From the NCBI RefSeq assembly GCF_051954455.1, contig NZ_JBQCHS010000001.1:50692-114691 (forward strand): a DNA stretch of 64,000 bases, written 5' to 3'. Shown piece after piece: positions 24,897-33,136 of the stretch; within the stretch, counting starts at the first letter, position 1; every line of letters begins with the position of its first letter. This DNA comes from Pseudolysinimonas sp051954455. Lineage in GTDB: Bacteria > Actinomycetota > Actinomycetes > Actinomycetales > Microbacteriaceae. The notes beneath the pieces are model-generated. The model did not search any database and was not told the origin of the DNA. It worked only from the letters and a program-made list of their open reading frames with translations. The position numbers and the translations under genes are program-made.

Positions 24897-26335
24897 TGCT
24901 GCTCGCCGCCCAGGCCGACGCGTCCGACCACATCGGCCAGGAGCTCCTGGTCCTGGGCGCGCTGTTCGTCATCGCCTACGTGCTCGGGCGGTTGGGCAAG
25001 CTCATCGGGCTGCCCGCGATCCCGATCTACATGCTCGTCGGGCTCATCGCGAGCCCGAACTTCCACTTCTTCCCGCTCGAGGTGCCGTCCGCGAACGTGC
25101 ACCTCATCGCGGTGTTCGGGCTCATCTTCCTGCTGTTCAACCTCGGTCTCGAGTTCGACCAGGACGCGTTCTTCGGTAACTTCAGGAGCCTGATCATCTC
25201 CGGCGGCAGCCGCATCGTGATCAACTTCGGGATCGGGTTCCTGTTCGGCCTCTGGGTCGGCTGGGGCACGCGCGAGGCCCTCATCATCGCGGGGATGACG
25301 GCCACTAGCTCGAGCGCCATCATCACCAAGCTGCTCATCGAACTGCGCCGTCTCGCCAACAACGAGACGCCCACGATCCTCGGCATCGCCGTCGTCGAGG
25401 ACGTCTTCATCGCGATCTACCTCGCGATCGTGACGGTGATCCTGAACGGCAAGACGGACGTCTGGGGCATCGTGGGCGAGCTCGCGATCTCGTTCGGGTT
25501 CCTCATCGCGATGTTCGCCCTCGCCCGCTGGGGCGGCAAGGTCGTCTCGCGGCTCGTCGGCACGCGCGACGACGAGCTCTTCACCATCCTGTTCTTCGGG
25601 CTCGCCGTCGCGTTCGGCGGCATCGGCGAGCTCCTCGGCGTCTCGGACGCGATCGGGGCGTTCCTCATCGGCCTCGTCCTCGGGGCGACGCGCTTCCGCG
25701 CCCGGATCGAGCAGCTGGCGCTGCCGCTGCGAGACGTGTTCGCGGCGTTCTTCTTCCTCGAGTTCGGGCTCGCGCTCGACCCGACGCTGTTCGGCGGGGT
25801 CCTCGTCCCGGTGATCCTCGCCGTCGTGCTGACGCTCGTGCTCAACACGGCCGGGGGCCAGCTCATCGCCTGGCTCAACAAGCTCACGCCCGCCGAGGGG
25901 CTCAATGTGAGCGCGATGCTGCAGAACCGCGGCGAGTTCGCGCTCATCCTCGCGACGCTCGCGGCGGGGGCCGGGCTCGATCCGCGGCTCACCCCGTTCG
26001 CCGGCCTCTACGTGCTCATCATGGCGGTCGTCGGACCGGTGCTGGCCGTCAACTCGGAGCGCATCGGCGGACTGTTCGGACGGCGCCGTCGGCGGATCGC
26101 GACCGCCGGTCCGGTCGACGTGGAGCGGGAGGCGGAGCTGGCGCTCGCCGAGGCCGCGATGTCGAACGACGACGCGGCTCCGGCCTTCGAGGTCTCGGCC
26201 GGGGAGCTGCGCCCGCGGGATCCGCGGTCGGTCGACCCCGACGAGCTGGACCCGAACGACCCCGAGCACCGGCTCGCGGAGCAGGCCCGCGCGCAGGCCG
26301 ACGACGGATCCCGTCCGCGCGATCCGGAGTACTGA
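24896..26335 (+). CDS. KhtU-like monovalent cation/proton antiporter (CPA2)
   Basis: A 479-residue protein with about 12-13 membrane segments in residues 1-390 and an acidic, Pro-rich cytoplasmic tail of ~90 residues. AGMTATSSSAIITKLLIE and FNLGLEFDQDAFF are typical of the CPA2 exchanger core, as is FAAFFFLEFGLALDP. No RCK domain is fused; the separate KhtT-like subunit upstream supplies it. Probably exports K+ or NH4+ against H+. Confidence 0.88.
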   Translation: MLLAAQADASDHIGQELLVLGALFVIAYVLGRLGKLIGLPAIPIYMLVGLIASPNFHFFPLEVPSANVHLIAVFGLIFLLFNLGLEFDQDAFFGNFRSLIISGGSRIVINFGIGFLFGLWVGWGTREALIIAGMTATSSSAIITKLLIELRRLANNETPTILGIAVVEDVFIAIYLAIVTVILNGKTDVWGIVGELAISFGFLIAMFALARWGGKVVSRLVGTRDDELFTILFFGLAVAFGGIGELLGVSDAIGAFLIGLVLGATRFRARIEQLALPLRDVFAAFFFLEFGLALDPTLFGGVLVPVILAVVLTLVLNTAGGQLIAWLNKLTPAEGLNVSAMLQNRGEFALILATLAAGAGLDPRLTPFAGLYVLIMAVVGPVLAVNSERIGGLFGRRRRRIATAGPVDVEREAELALAEAAMSNDDAAPAFEVSAGELRPRDPRSVDPDELDPNDPEHRLAEQARAQADDGSRPRDPEY

Positions 26336-27126
26336 TGACGACCGCCCGACCCCGTCTCGATGAGCCGATGACCTTCGGCCGCGTCGCGCGCCGCCCGCGG
26401 TGGATCGCCGCCCTGATCCTCGCCCTCGCGCTCGCGGCGGGATTCGCCTGGCTCGGCCAGTGGCAGCTCGGCCGCAGCATCGCGTCCGCACCGACCACCG
26501 GGCCGGACACCGAGAAGGTGGTGCCCCTCACCTCCTTCGCGAAGCCCGGCGTCTCGTTCCGCGACGACCAGATCGGCCGGATGGCGTCCGTCGATGCGAC
26601 GCTCGTGCCGGGCGACACGGTGCTCCTGAGCGACCGGCTGAACGGCGGCGTCACCGGCTGGTGGGTCGTCGGGCACGCGGTGACCGCCAACGGGACCGAC
26701 CTCGCGGTCGCGCTCGGCTGGGCGCCCACCCGCTCGGCGGCCCGCGCTGCGGAGCCCACGGCGACGATCCCCACCCCGCTCATCGGGCGCTACCTGCCGA
26801 GCGAGTCGCCCGACCAGCCGACCGTCGAGAAGGGCGTCCAGTCGGCCTCCTCCGTCCCCGCCTTCATCAACCAGTGGCAGCACTACAGCGGTGAGGTGTA
26901 TCCGGGATACCTCGTGGCCCGCACCCCGTCCGCCGGGCTCGATCGGATCGACTCGCCGAAGCCGATCCCGCCGGATGCGCTCAACTGGCTGAACCTGTTC
27001 TACGCGATCGAGTGGGCCGTCTTCGCCGGCTTCGCGATCTACCTCTGGTACCGGCTCGTGCAGGACGTGGTCGAGAAGGAGAACGGCGACGACGACCCGA
27101 CCGAGCCCTCAGACTCCGACCAATAG
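26335..27126 (+). CDS. SURF1-family cytochrome oxidase assembly protein
   Basis: A 263-residue protein with an N-terminal membrane segment (IAALILALALAAGFAWLGQW, ~residues 23-42) and a C-terminal one (LNLFYAIEWAVFAGFAIYLWY). The pair flanks a soluble SURF1 domain with WLGQWQLGR and NWLNLFYAIEW signatures. It supports heme a insertion into aa3-type oxidase. The start overlaps the antiporter stop. Confidence 0.9.
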   Translation: MTTARPRLDEPMTFGRVARRPRWIAALILALALAAGFAWLGQWQLGRSIASAPTTGPDTEKVVPLTSFAKPGVSFRDDQIGRMASVDATLVPGDTVLLSDRLNGGVTGWWVVGHAVTANGTDLAVALGWAPTRSAARAAEPTATIPTPLIGRYLPSESPDQPTVEKGVQSASSVPAFINQWQHYSGEVYPGYLVARTPSAGLDRIDSPKPIPPDALNWLNLFYAIEWAVFAGFAIYLWYRLVQDVVEKENGDDDPTEPSDSDQ

Positions 27127-27135
27127 AATCGGGGC

Positions 27136-27573
27136 ATGGCCGCCGGACCCCGCCCCGAGGACATCCCGCGCATCCGCATCGTCCTCCGCATCTTCCGGGT
27201 CTCGGCCATCGTCACCGGTGTGTTCCTGCTCGGGCTGTGCGTGATGATGGTGCTCCGCTACGGATTCCACGTCGACATCGAGCTGGGCGGGTCGCAGGGC
27301 TTCATCGCCTTGCAGCAGCCCAAGCTCATCGAGGCGGTGAATCTGTCGACCTTCGAGCTCATCGCGCACGGCTGGTTGTACGTGCTCTACCTCGGCCTCG
27401 ACTTCCTGCTCTGGCGGATGCTGCGCTTTTCGTTCGGGCGATTCCTCTTCTTCGCGCTCGGCGGCGTCATCCCCTTCCTCTCCTTCTACTTCGAGTTCAA
27501 GATCCCGGCCTACGTCAATGCGCGCCTGGCCGAGACCGAGGCGCGGGCGACGCCCGCGGAGGTGGCCGCGTGA
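27136..27573 (+). CDS. DUF3817 integral membrane protein
   Basis: A 145-residue protein with three or four membrane segments. IAHGWLYVLYLGLDFLLWR and GVIPFLSFYFE are the DUF3817 signature. ATG 27136 has TAGAAT 6 bases upstream. Located between SURF1 and guaA in many actinobacteria. Function unknown. Confidence 0.85.
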   Translation: MAAGPRPEDIPRIRIVLRIFRVSAIVTGVFLLGLCVMMVLRYGFHVDIELGGSQGFIALQQPKLIEAVNLSTFELIAHGWLYVLYLGLDFLLWRMLRFSFGRFLFFALGGVIPFLSFYFEFKIPAYVNARLAETEARATPAEVAA

Positions 27574-29171
27574 GCGATCCGACCGTCCCGCCGGAGGAGG
27601 CCGCCGAGCGCGTGCACCGCCCGGTGCTCGTCGTCGACTTCGGCGCGCAGTACGCGCAGCTCATCGCCCGGCGCGTGCGCGAGGCCGGGGTCTACAGCGA
27701 GATCGTGCCGCACACCATCTCCGCCGAGGAGGTCGCGGCGAAGGACCCGGCCGGCATCGTGCTGAGCGGCGGGCCGTCGAGCGTCTACGAGGAGGGCTCG
27801 CCCGACCTCGACCCCGGCATCCTGCAGCTCGGCGTGCCGACGCTCGGCATCTGCTACGGCTTCCAGGTCATGGCGCAGCAGCTCGGCGGCGAGGTCGCGA
27901 AGACGGGCCGCCGCGAGTACGGCTCCACGCGGGTGCACGTCGCGCACCCGGAGGGCTTCCTCGCCGAGCAGCCCGTCGAGCAGACGGCGTGGATGTCGCA
28001 CGGCGACTCCGTGGTGAAGGCGCCGGACGGCTTCGAGGTGCTCGCCTCGACGACCGACACCCCCGTCGCCGCGTTCGGCAGCGACGAGCGCCGGCTCTAC
28101 GGCGTCCAGTGGCATCCGGAGGTGCGGCACTCCGCGCACGGGCAGGCCGTCATCGAGCGGTTCCTGCACGACTCCGCGGGCATCGCGCCGGACTGGAACA
28201 GCGGCAGCGTCATCGCCGAGCAGGTGGCGCGGATCCGCACCCAGGTCGGCACCGGCAAGGTCATCTGCGGCCTGTCCGGCGGCGTGGACTCCGCGGTCGC
28301 GGCGGCGCTCGTGCACGAGGCGGTCGGCGACCAGCTGGTCTGCGTGTTCGTCGACCACGGACTCCTCCGGGCGGGGGAGCGCGAGCAGGTCGAGCGCGAC
28401 TACGTGGCCGCGACCGGCGTGCGACTCGTGACCGTGGACGCGGCGGACCGGTTCCTCGACGCGCTCGACGGGGTCAGCGATCCCGAGACCAAGCGCAAGA
28501 TCATCGGCCGCGAGTTCATCCGCGTGTTCGAGCAGGCGCAGGCCGACCTCGTCGCAGAGGCGGCGAGCGAGGGCGACCCGATCCGCTTCCTCGTGCAGGG
28601 CACCCTCTACCCCGACGTCGTCGAGTCGGGCGGCGGCTCCGGCACTGCGAACATCAAGTCGCATCACAACGTGGGCGGCCTGCCGGAGGACCTGCAGTTC
28701 GAGCTCGTCGAGCCGCTGCGCACGCTCTTCAAGGACGAGGTCCGCGCGATCGGCCGCGAGCTCGGGCTGCCCGAGGTGATCGTCGGGCGTCAGCCGTTCC
28801 CGCGGCCGGGTCTCGGCATCCGGATCGTCGGCGAGGTGACCCGCGAGCGGCTCGACCTCCTGCGCGAGGCCGACCTCATCGTCCGCGACGAACTCAGCGC
28901 CGCGGGCCTCGACGGCGAGATCTGGCAGTGCCCGGTCGTGCTGCTCGCCGACGTCCGCTCGGTCGGCGTCATGGGCGACGGCCGCACCTACGGCCACCCG
29001 ATCGTGCTGCGGCCGGTGTCGTCGGAGGATGCGATGACCGCCGACTGGACCCGCCTGCCCTACGATCTGCTGGCCCGCATCTCGAATCGGATCACCAACG
29101 AGGTCGCCGGGGTGAACCGGGTCGTGCTCGACGTCACGTCGAAGCCGCCGGGCACCATCGAGTGGGAATAG
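27570..29171 (+). CDS. guaA: GMP synthase (glutamine-hydrolysing)
   Basis: A 533-residue enzyme converting XMP to GMP. The class I amidotransferase domain has nucleophile Cys95 in LGICYGFQ and the His/Glu pair in QWHPEVRHS. The ATP-pyrophosphatase domain has the P-loop CGLSGGVDSAVAAAL, and the dimerisation domain ends NRVVLDVTSKPPGTIEWE. GTGA overlap with the DUF3817 gene. Completes the guaB/guaA branch present in this region. Confidence 0.97.
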   Translation: MSDPTVPPEEAAERVHRPVLVVDFGAQYAQLIARRVREAGVYSEIVPHTISAEEVAAKDPAGIVLSGGPSSVYEEGSPDLDPGILQLGVPTLGICYGFQVMAQQLGGEVAKTGRREYGSTRVHVAHPEGFLAEQPVEQTAWMSHGDSVVKAPDGFEVLASTTDTPVAAFGSDERRLYGVQWHPEVRHSAHGQAVIERFLHDSAGIAPDWNSGSVIAEQVARIRTQVGTGKVICGLSGGVDSAVAAALVHEAVGDQLVCVFVDHGLLRAGEREQVERDYVAATGVRLVTVDAADRFLDALDGVSDPETKRKIIGREFIRVFEQAQADLVAEAASEGDPIRFLVQGTLYPDVVESGGGSGTANIKSHHNVGGLPEDLQFELVEPLRTLFKDEVRAIGRELGLPEVIVGRQPFPRPGLGIRIVGEVTRERLDLLREADLIVRDELSAAGLDGEIWQCPVVLLADVRSVGVMGDGRTYGHPIVLRPVSSEDAMTADWTRLPYDLLARISNRITNEVAGVNRVVLDVTSKPPGTIEWE

Positions 29172-29174
29172 CGG

Positions 29175-30167
29175 TCAGCTGCTCCCGCGCACCGTGACCT
29201 CGTACGGGATCGCGATGCTGCGCGACGGCCCGTCGTCGCCGTCGATCCGACGAACGAGCGCGTCGAGGGCGGCCTCGGCGATCGCTCTCTTGTCGGGCGT
29301 CACCGTCGACATCGCGGGTCGGGTGTAGCGCGCCTCGTCGGAGCCGTTGAATCCCATGACGGCGATCTGCTCCGGTATGGCGACGCCGGCGTCGCCGAGG
29401 ACGCTCATGGCGCCGACAGCGAGCAGGTCCGAGAAGCAGAAGAGCGCGTCCGGCAGCTCGTCACGGGCGAGGATGCGTCGGGCGGCGGCGGCGCCCGCCG
29501 CGCGGGAGAAGGCGTCGACGTACTCGACCGCGGTCTCGACGCCGGCGGAGGCGTCGGCGATCGCTGCCTCGAACCCGGCGAGTCGCAGCGCGCTCGAGGA
29601 GTGCTGTTCGCGCTGCGCGCCGACGGCGACGAGGCGCCGTCGACCTCGCGCGAGCAGGTGCTCGGTCGCCGCGCGCGCCGCCGCGAGATTGTCGATCGCG
29701 ACGTGGTCGAAGCCGGGGTGCCGCTCCTCGCCGAGCAGGACGACGGGGCGCTCGGTGCGCGTGGTGCGGAGAAGATCCTCGTCCCGCAGTGCGAGCGGGC
29801 TGATGACGAGGCCGTCGAAGAACGCCTTGCGATCGGCCCGCGCGAGGAGCTCGAGCTCCCGGTCGCGCTCGCCGTCGCTCTGCTCGATCAGCAGGCTGTA
29901 GCCGCGCACGCGGGCCGCGTCGGTGAGGCAGCGCGCGAGTTCCGCGAAGTAGGGGGCGTCGACGCCCGGGAGGACGGCCACCAGGATGCCGGTGCGTCCC
30001 GATCGCAGCATCCGCCCGATCTCGCTCGGCCGGTATCCGACCCGGGCGACGGCCTCCAGCACCCGCTGTCGCGTCGCCTCGGAGACCGCAGCGGCACCGT
30101 TCATCACGTTCGTGACCGTGCGCGGCGAGACCCCCGCCAGCTGGGCCACGTCGTCGCGGGTCGCCAT
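29175..30167 (-). CDS. LacI-family transcriptional regulator
   Basis: A 330-residue repressor. The N-terminal HTH TRDDVAQLAGVSPRTVTNVMNG is followed by the hinge RPSEIGRMLRSGRT and a periplasmic-binding-type ligand domain (ILVAVLPGVDAPYFAEL... FNGSDEARYTRPAMSTVTPD). ATG 30167 is preceded on the minus strand by GGGAGA. It is divergent from a transporter-sulfatase-GH2 operon and almost certainly controls it through the palindrome at 30224-30239. Confidence 0.92.
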   Translation of the reverse strand: MATRDDVAQLAGVSPRTVTNVMNGAAAVSEATRQRVLEAVARVGYRPSEIGRMLRSGRTGILVAVLPGVDAPYFAELARCLTDAARVRGYSLLIEQSDGERDRELELLARADRKAFFDGLVISPLALRDEDLLRTTRTERPVVLLGEERHPGFDHVAIDNLAAARAATEHLLARGRRRLVAVGAQREQHSSSALRLAGFEAAIADASAGVETAVEYVDAFSRAAGAAAARRILARDELPDALFCFSDLLAVGAMSVLGDAGVAIPEQIAVMGFNGSDEARYTRPAMSTVTPDKRAIAEAALDALVRRIDGDDGPSRSIAIPYEVTVRGSS

Positions 30168-30223
30168 CGTGTCTCCCTTGCCTCGTGGCAACCCTATCCG
30201 CTATGGTCGCGGTGTTCCCGTAC

Positions 30224-30239
30224 TTTGCCACGTGGTAAA
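30224..30239. promoter_or_regulatory. LacI-type operator, with a second half-site at 30184-30191
   Basis: TTTGCCACGTGGTAAA is a palindrome apart from one base pair, with the CCACGTGG centre typical of LacI-family operators. The half-site TTGCCACG recurs in reverse orientation at 30184-30191 (CGTGGCAA), 32 bases away, close to the regulator's own start. Confidence 0.75.
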
Positions 30240-30263
30240 TATCCGCGCATCGAAGGAGCTGCG

Positions 30264-31613
30264 ATGACCGACACCCCCACCTCCGCCCCGACTCGGGCCC
30301 CGGGACGCGACCGCCTGACGCCGCAGGCCCGACGCTCCGTGCTCGCGAGCTTCGTCGGATCGACCTTCGAGTGGTACGACTTCGGGCTCTACGGCACGAC
30401 CGCGGCGCTCGTCTTCAACCGGGTGTTCTTCCCGACGACGGATCCCGCGGTGGGAACCCTGCTCGCCCTGGTCACCACGGCGGTCGGGTACTTCACCCGC
30501 CCGATCGGCGGCATCATCTTCGGGCACTTCGGCGATCGCGTCGGCCGCAAGAGGCTGCTCGTCATCACCATGCTCGGGATGGGCATCCCGACGCTCGTCA
30601 TCGGCATGATCCCGTCGTACGCGACGATCGGCGTCGCCGCGCCGATCCTGCTGCTGCTCATGCGCCTCCTGCAGGGCATCGGCCTCGGCGGCGAGTACGC
30701 CGGCGCCGCGCTCGCCACCATCGAGTCGGTCCCGGGCGCCCGGCGCGGCTTCTTCGGATCGATCCCGCAACTCGGCAACCCGGTCGGCGGCGTCCTGGGC
30801 TCGCTCCTGGTGCTCGCCTGCACCTTCTTCGCGGGCGACGAGGTCTTCGCCGCCTGGCTCTGGCGGGTCCCGTTCCTGCTGAGCGCGATCCTTCTGGCGT
30901 ACGCCCTCGTGGTGCGGCTGCGCCTCGTCGAGACCGGCGACTTCCGCAAGCTCGCGGAGGAGAAGAAGGTCGTCAAGGCGCCGCTGGTCGCGGTCGTGCG
31001 TCACCACTGGGCGCCGCTCCTGCTCGGGATGGGTGCTCGCGCCGCCGACGCGATCACCGGCAACGTGGCGGGCGGTGTCACGATCGCCTACATCGTGACC
31101 TACCTCAAGCAGACCGACAGCGTGAGCCTCGTCGTCAACATCGTCCCCTCGATCATCGCGATCCCCCTCATGCTCGGGGTGGGGGCGCTGAGCGACCGGT
31201 CGGGCCGCCGCCGCACGTACGTCATCGCGCTGCTGATCCTCGCCGTCACGGTGTTCCCGATGTTCGCGCTGCTCGACACCAGGATCGTGTTCCTCATGAT
31301 CGTCGGCATCACGATCTTCCGGCTCGCCAACAGCGCGCAGTTCGCGGTGCAGAGCGCGTTCCTCGCCGACATCTTCCCGACGGAGGTGCGCTACACCGCG
31401 ATCTCTCTCGTGTACCAGGTGACGTCGATCATCGGCGGCCTCACGCCGCCCCTCGCGCTCGCGATCCTCATCGCGACCGGCGGGAGCCCGTGGCTGCTGT
31501 GCATCGTCGTCGCGGTGGTCGTGGCGCTCAGCGCCCTCTGCGCCGGCCTCATGCGCTCCCGGGTCCGGCCCGAGACGCAGCAGATCGCCGGGCCGATCGA
31601 GGGGCTCGCATGA
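30264..31613 (+). CDS. MHS-type major facilitator transporter
   Basis: A 449-residue, 12-segment transporter of the metabolite:H+ symporter group. ASFVGSTFEWYDFGLYG at the start of segment 1 and RPIGGIIFGHFGDRVGRKRLL after segment 2 are diagnostic. MHS members usually carry small organic anions or zwitterions. In this operon the cargo is inferred to be the sulfated compound or its product. AAGGAG ribosome site 9 bases before the ATG; stop overlaps the sulfatase start. Confidence 0.88.
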   Translation: MTDTPTSAPTRAPGRDRLTPQARRSVLASFVGSTFEWYDFGLYGTTAALVFNRVFFPTTDPAVGTLLALVTTAVGYFTRPIGGIIFGHFGDRVGRKRLLVITMLGMGIPTLVIGMIPSYATIGVAAPILLLLMRLLQGIGLGGEYAGAALATIESVPGARRGFFGSIPQLGNPVGGVLGSLLVLACTFFAGDEVFAAWLWRVPFLLSAILLAYALVVRLRLVETGDFRKLAEEKKVVKAPLVAVVRHHWAPLLLGMGARAADAITGNVAGGVTIAYIVTYLKQTDSVSLVVNIVPSIIAIPLMLGVGALSDRSGRRRTYVIALLILAVTVFPMFALLDTRIVFLMIVGITIFRLANSAQFAVQSAFLADIFPTEVRYTAISLVYQVTSIIGGLTPPLALAILIATGGSPWLLCIVVAVVVALSALCAGLMRSRVRPETQQIAGPIEGLA

Positions 31614-33136
31614 CGGCTCCCGACATCGTCCTCATCGTCACCGACCAGCACCGGGCCGACGCGAGCCGGCGGGCGGGCTTCCCGCTCGACACCACGCCGT
31701 TCCTCGACGCGCTCGCCGCCGACGGGGTGTGGTTCGACCGGGCGTACACGACCGCGCCGCTCTGCTCGCCGGCGCGCACCAGTCTCCTCACGGGACGTTG
31801 GCCGAGCGCGCACCGGGTCACCCAGAACCCGGCGCGCGAGCTCGCGGTGTTCGGCACCGACCTCGTCGAGGTCGCCCACGACGCCGGGTACGCGACCGCT
31901 CTCATCGGCAAGAACCACACCTACCTCACCCCCGACCGCGTCGACGCCTTCGTCGAGTACTCGCACGACGGTCGCGAGCCGGCTGCGACCGAGGGCGAGG
32001 AGGCCGCGTTCGACGCGTGGCTCGGCGGACTGCGGCACCGCACCCCGTCGGAGGCGGCGCCGTTCCCGGTCGAGCTGCAAAACCCGCATCGGATCGTGGA
32101 CGACGCGCTCGCGTGGGTCGGGCGGCAGCCGGGAGACCGTCCGATGCTGCTGATCGTCTCGTTCCCGGAGCCGCACAACCCCTATCAGGTGCCGGAACCG
32201 TACTTCTCGATGTTCCCGCCGGAGACCCTGCCCCCCACGCTCGCCGGCCCGGAGGTGCTCGGCGAGCTGCCCTTCGCCTACCGGTACCTGCACGAGATCG
32301 GCGAGGACGCGTACCCCGACTACGACGCCGAGGTCGCGCGGGCGCGATCGAGCTACTACGGGATGCTGCGGCTCATCGACGACGAGGTGCGCCGCCTGGT
32401 CGACGGGCTCGCGCCGCGCCACGCGGAGCGGCCGCGGATCGTCGTCGCCACGGCCGATCACGGCGACTACGCCGGCGACTACGGTCTCGTCCGGAAGGGA
32501 GCCGAGATCGGCGACGTGCTCGCCCGGATCCCCCTGATCGTCCAGGGCGACGACGTCCGGCAGATGCCGGAGGGCGCGCACCCCGCGCACGTCTCCCTCG
32601 CCGACCTCATGCCCACGCTCTGCGAGGCGATCGGCACGCCGATCCCCGCGGGCGTGCAGGGTCGGAGCATCTGGCCGCTGCTCACGGGAGCCCCGTACCC
32701 GCGGTCCGAGTTCGACAGCGCCTACGTGGAGCAGGGGATGGGCGGGCTCCCCTACGGTCCCGACGACGTGCCGTCGCCGCAGCCGGGTCTGCTCGATGAC
32801 GCTCCCGACGGATCGCTCCGCTTCGACGAGCTGAACGCCGTGACCCAGAGCGGACGTCGGCGGAAGATACGGATGGGGGATTGGACTCTCGACGTCGACC
32901 TCACGGGCGGCCCCCGGCTCCACCACCTGCCCTCGGATCCGCTCGAACTCGTCGACCGCTGGGACGACCCCGACGCCGCCGAGGCGCGGGTCGCGCTGCT
33001 CGCCCGCCTCGCGGTCTGGCAGATGCGCGCCGAGGATCCGCTGCCTCCCGTCCCCACCGGGTATCCGCAGAAGACCGACCCCCGCAACTACGTCGCGCCC
33101 GCCCCGGCGCCGAAGGAGGATCCGCATGACGGATGA
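31610..33136 (+). CDS. Type I sulfatase (formylglycine-dependent)
   Basis: A 508-residue sulfatase. Cys52 in LCSPARTSLLTG is the CxPxR site converted to formylglycine. The metal residues are in IVLIVTDQHRAD (Asp11-Asp12-type) and VVATADHGDYAGDYGLVRKG (Asp/His and Lys). No signal peptide, so it acts in the cytoplasm after import by the MHS transporter. No formylglycine-generating enzyme lies in the window. ATGA overlap with the transporter; its last 11 bases overlap the GH2 gene. Confidence 0.9.
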   Translation: MTAPDIVLIVTDQHRADASRRAGFPLDTTPFLDALAADGVWFDRAYTTAPLCSPARTSLLTGRWPSAHRVTQNPARELAVFGTDLVEVAHDAGYATALIGKNHTYLTPDRVDAFVEYSHDGREPAATEGEEAAFDAWLGGLRHRTPSEAAPFPVELQNPHRIVDDALAWVGRQPGDRPMLLIVSFPEPHNPYQVPEPYFSMFPPETLPPTLAGPEVLGELPFAYRYLHEIGEDAYPDYDAEVARARSSYYGMLRLIDDEVRRLVDGLAPRHAERPRIVVATADHGDYAGDYGLVRKGAEIGDVLARIPLIVQGDDVRQMPEGAHPAHVSLADLMPTLCEAIGTPIPAGVQGRSIWPLLTGAPYPRSEFDSAYVEQGMGGLPYGPDDVPSPQPGLLDDAPDGSLRFDELNAVTQSGRRRKIRMGDWTLDVDLTGGPRLHHLPSDPLELVDRWDDPDAAEARVALLARLAVWQMRAEDPLPPVPTGYPQKTDPRNYVAPAPAPKEDPHDG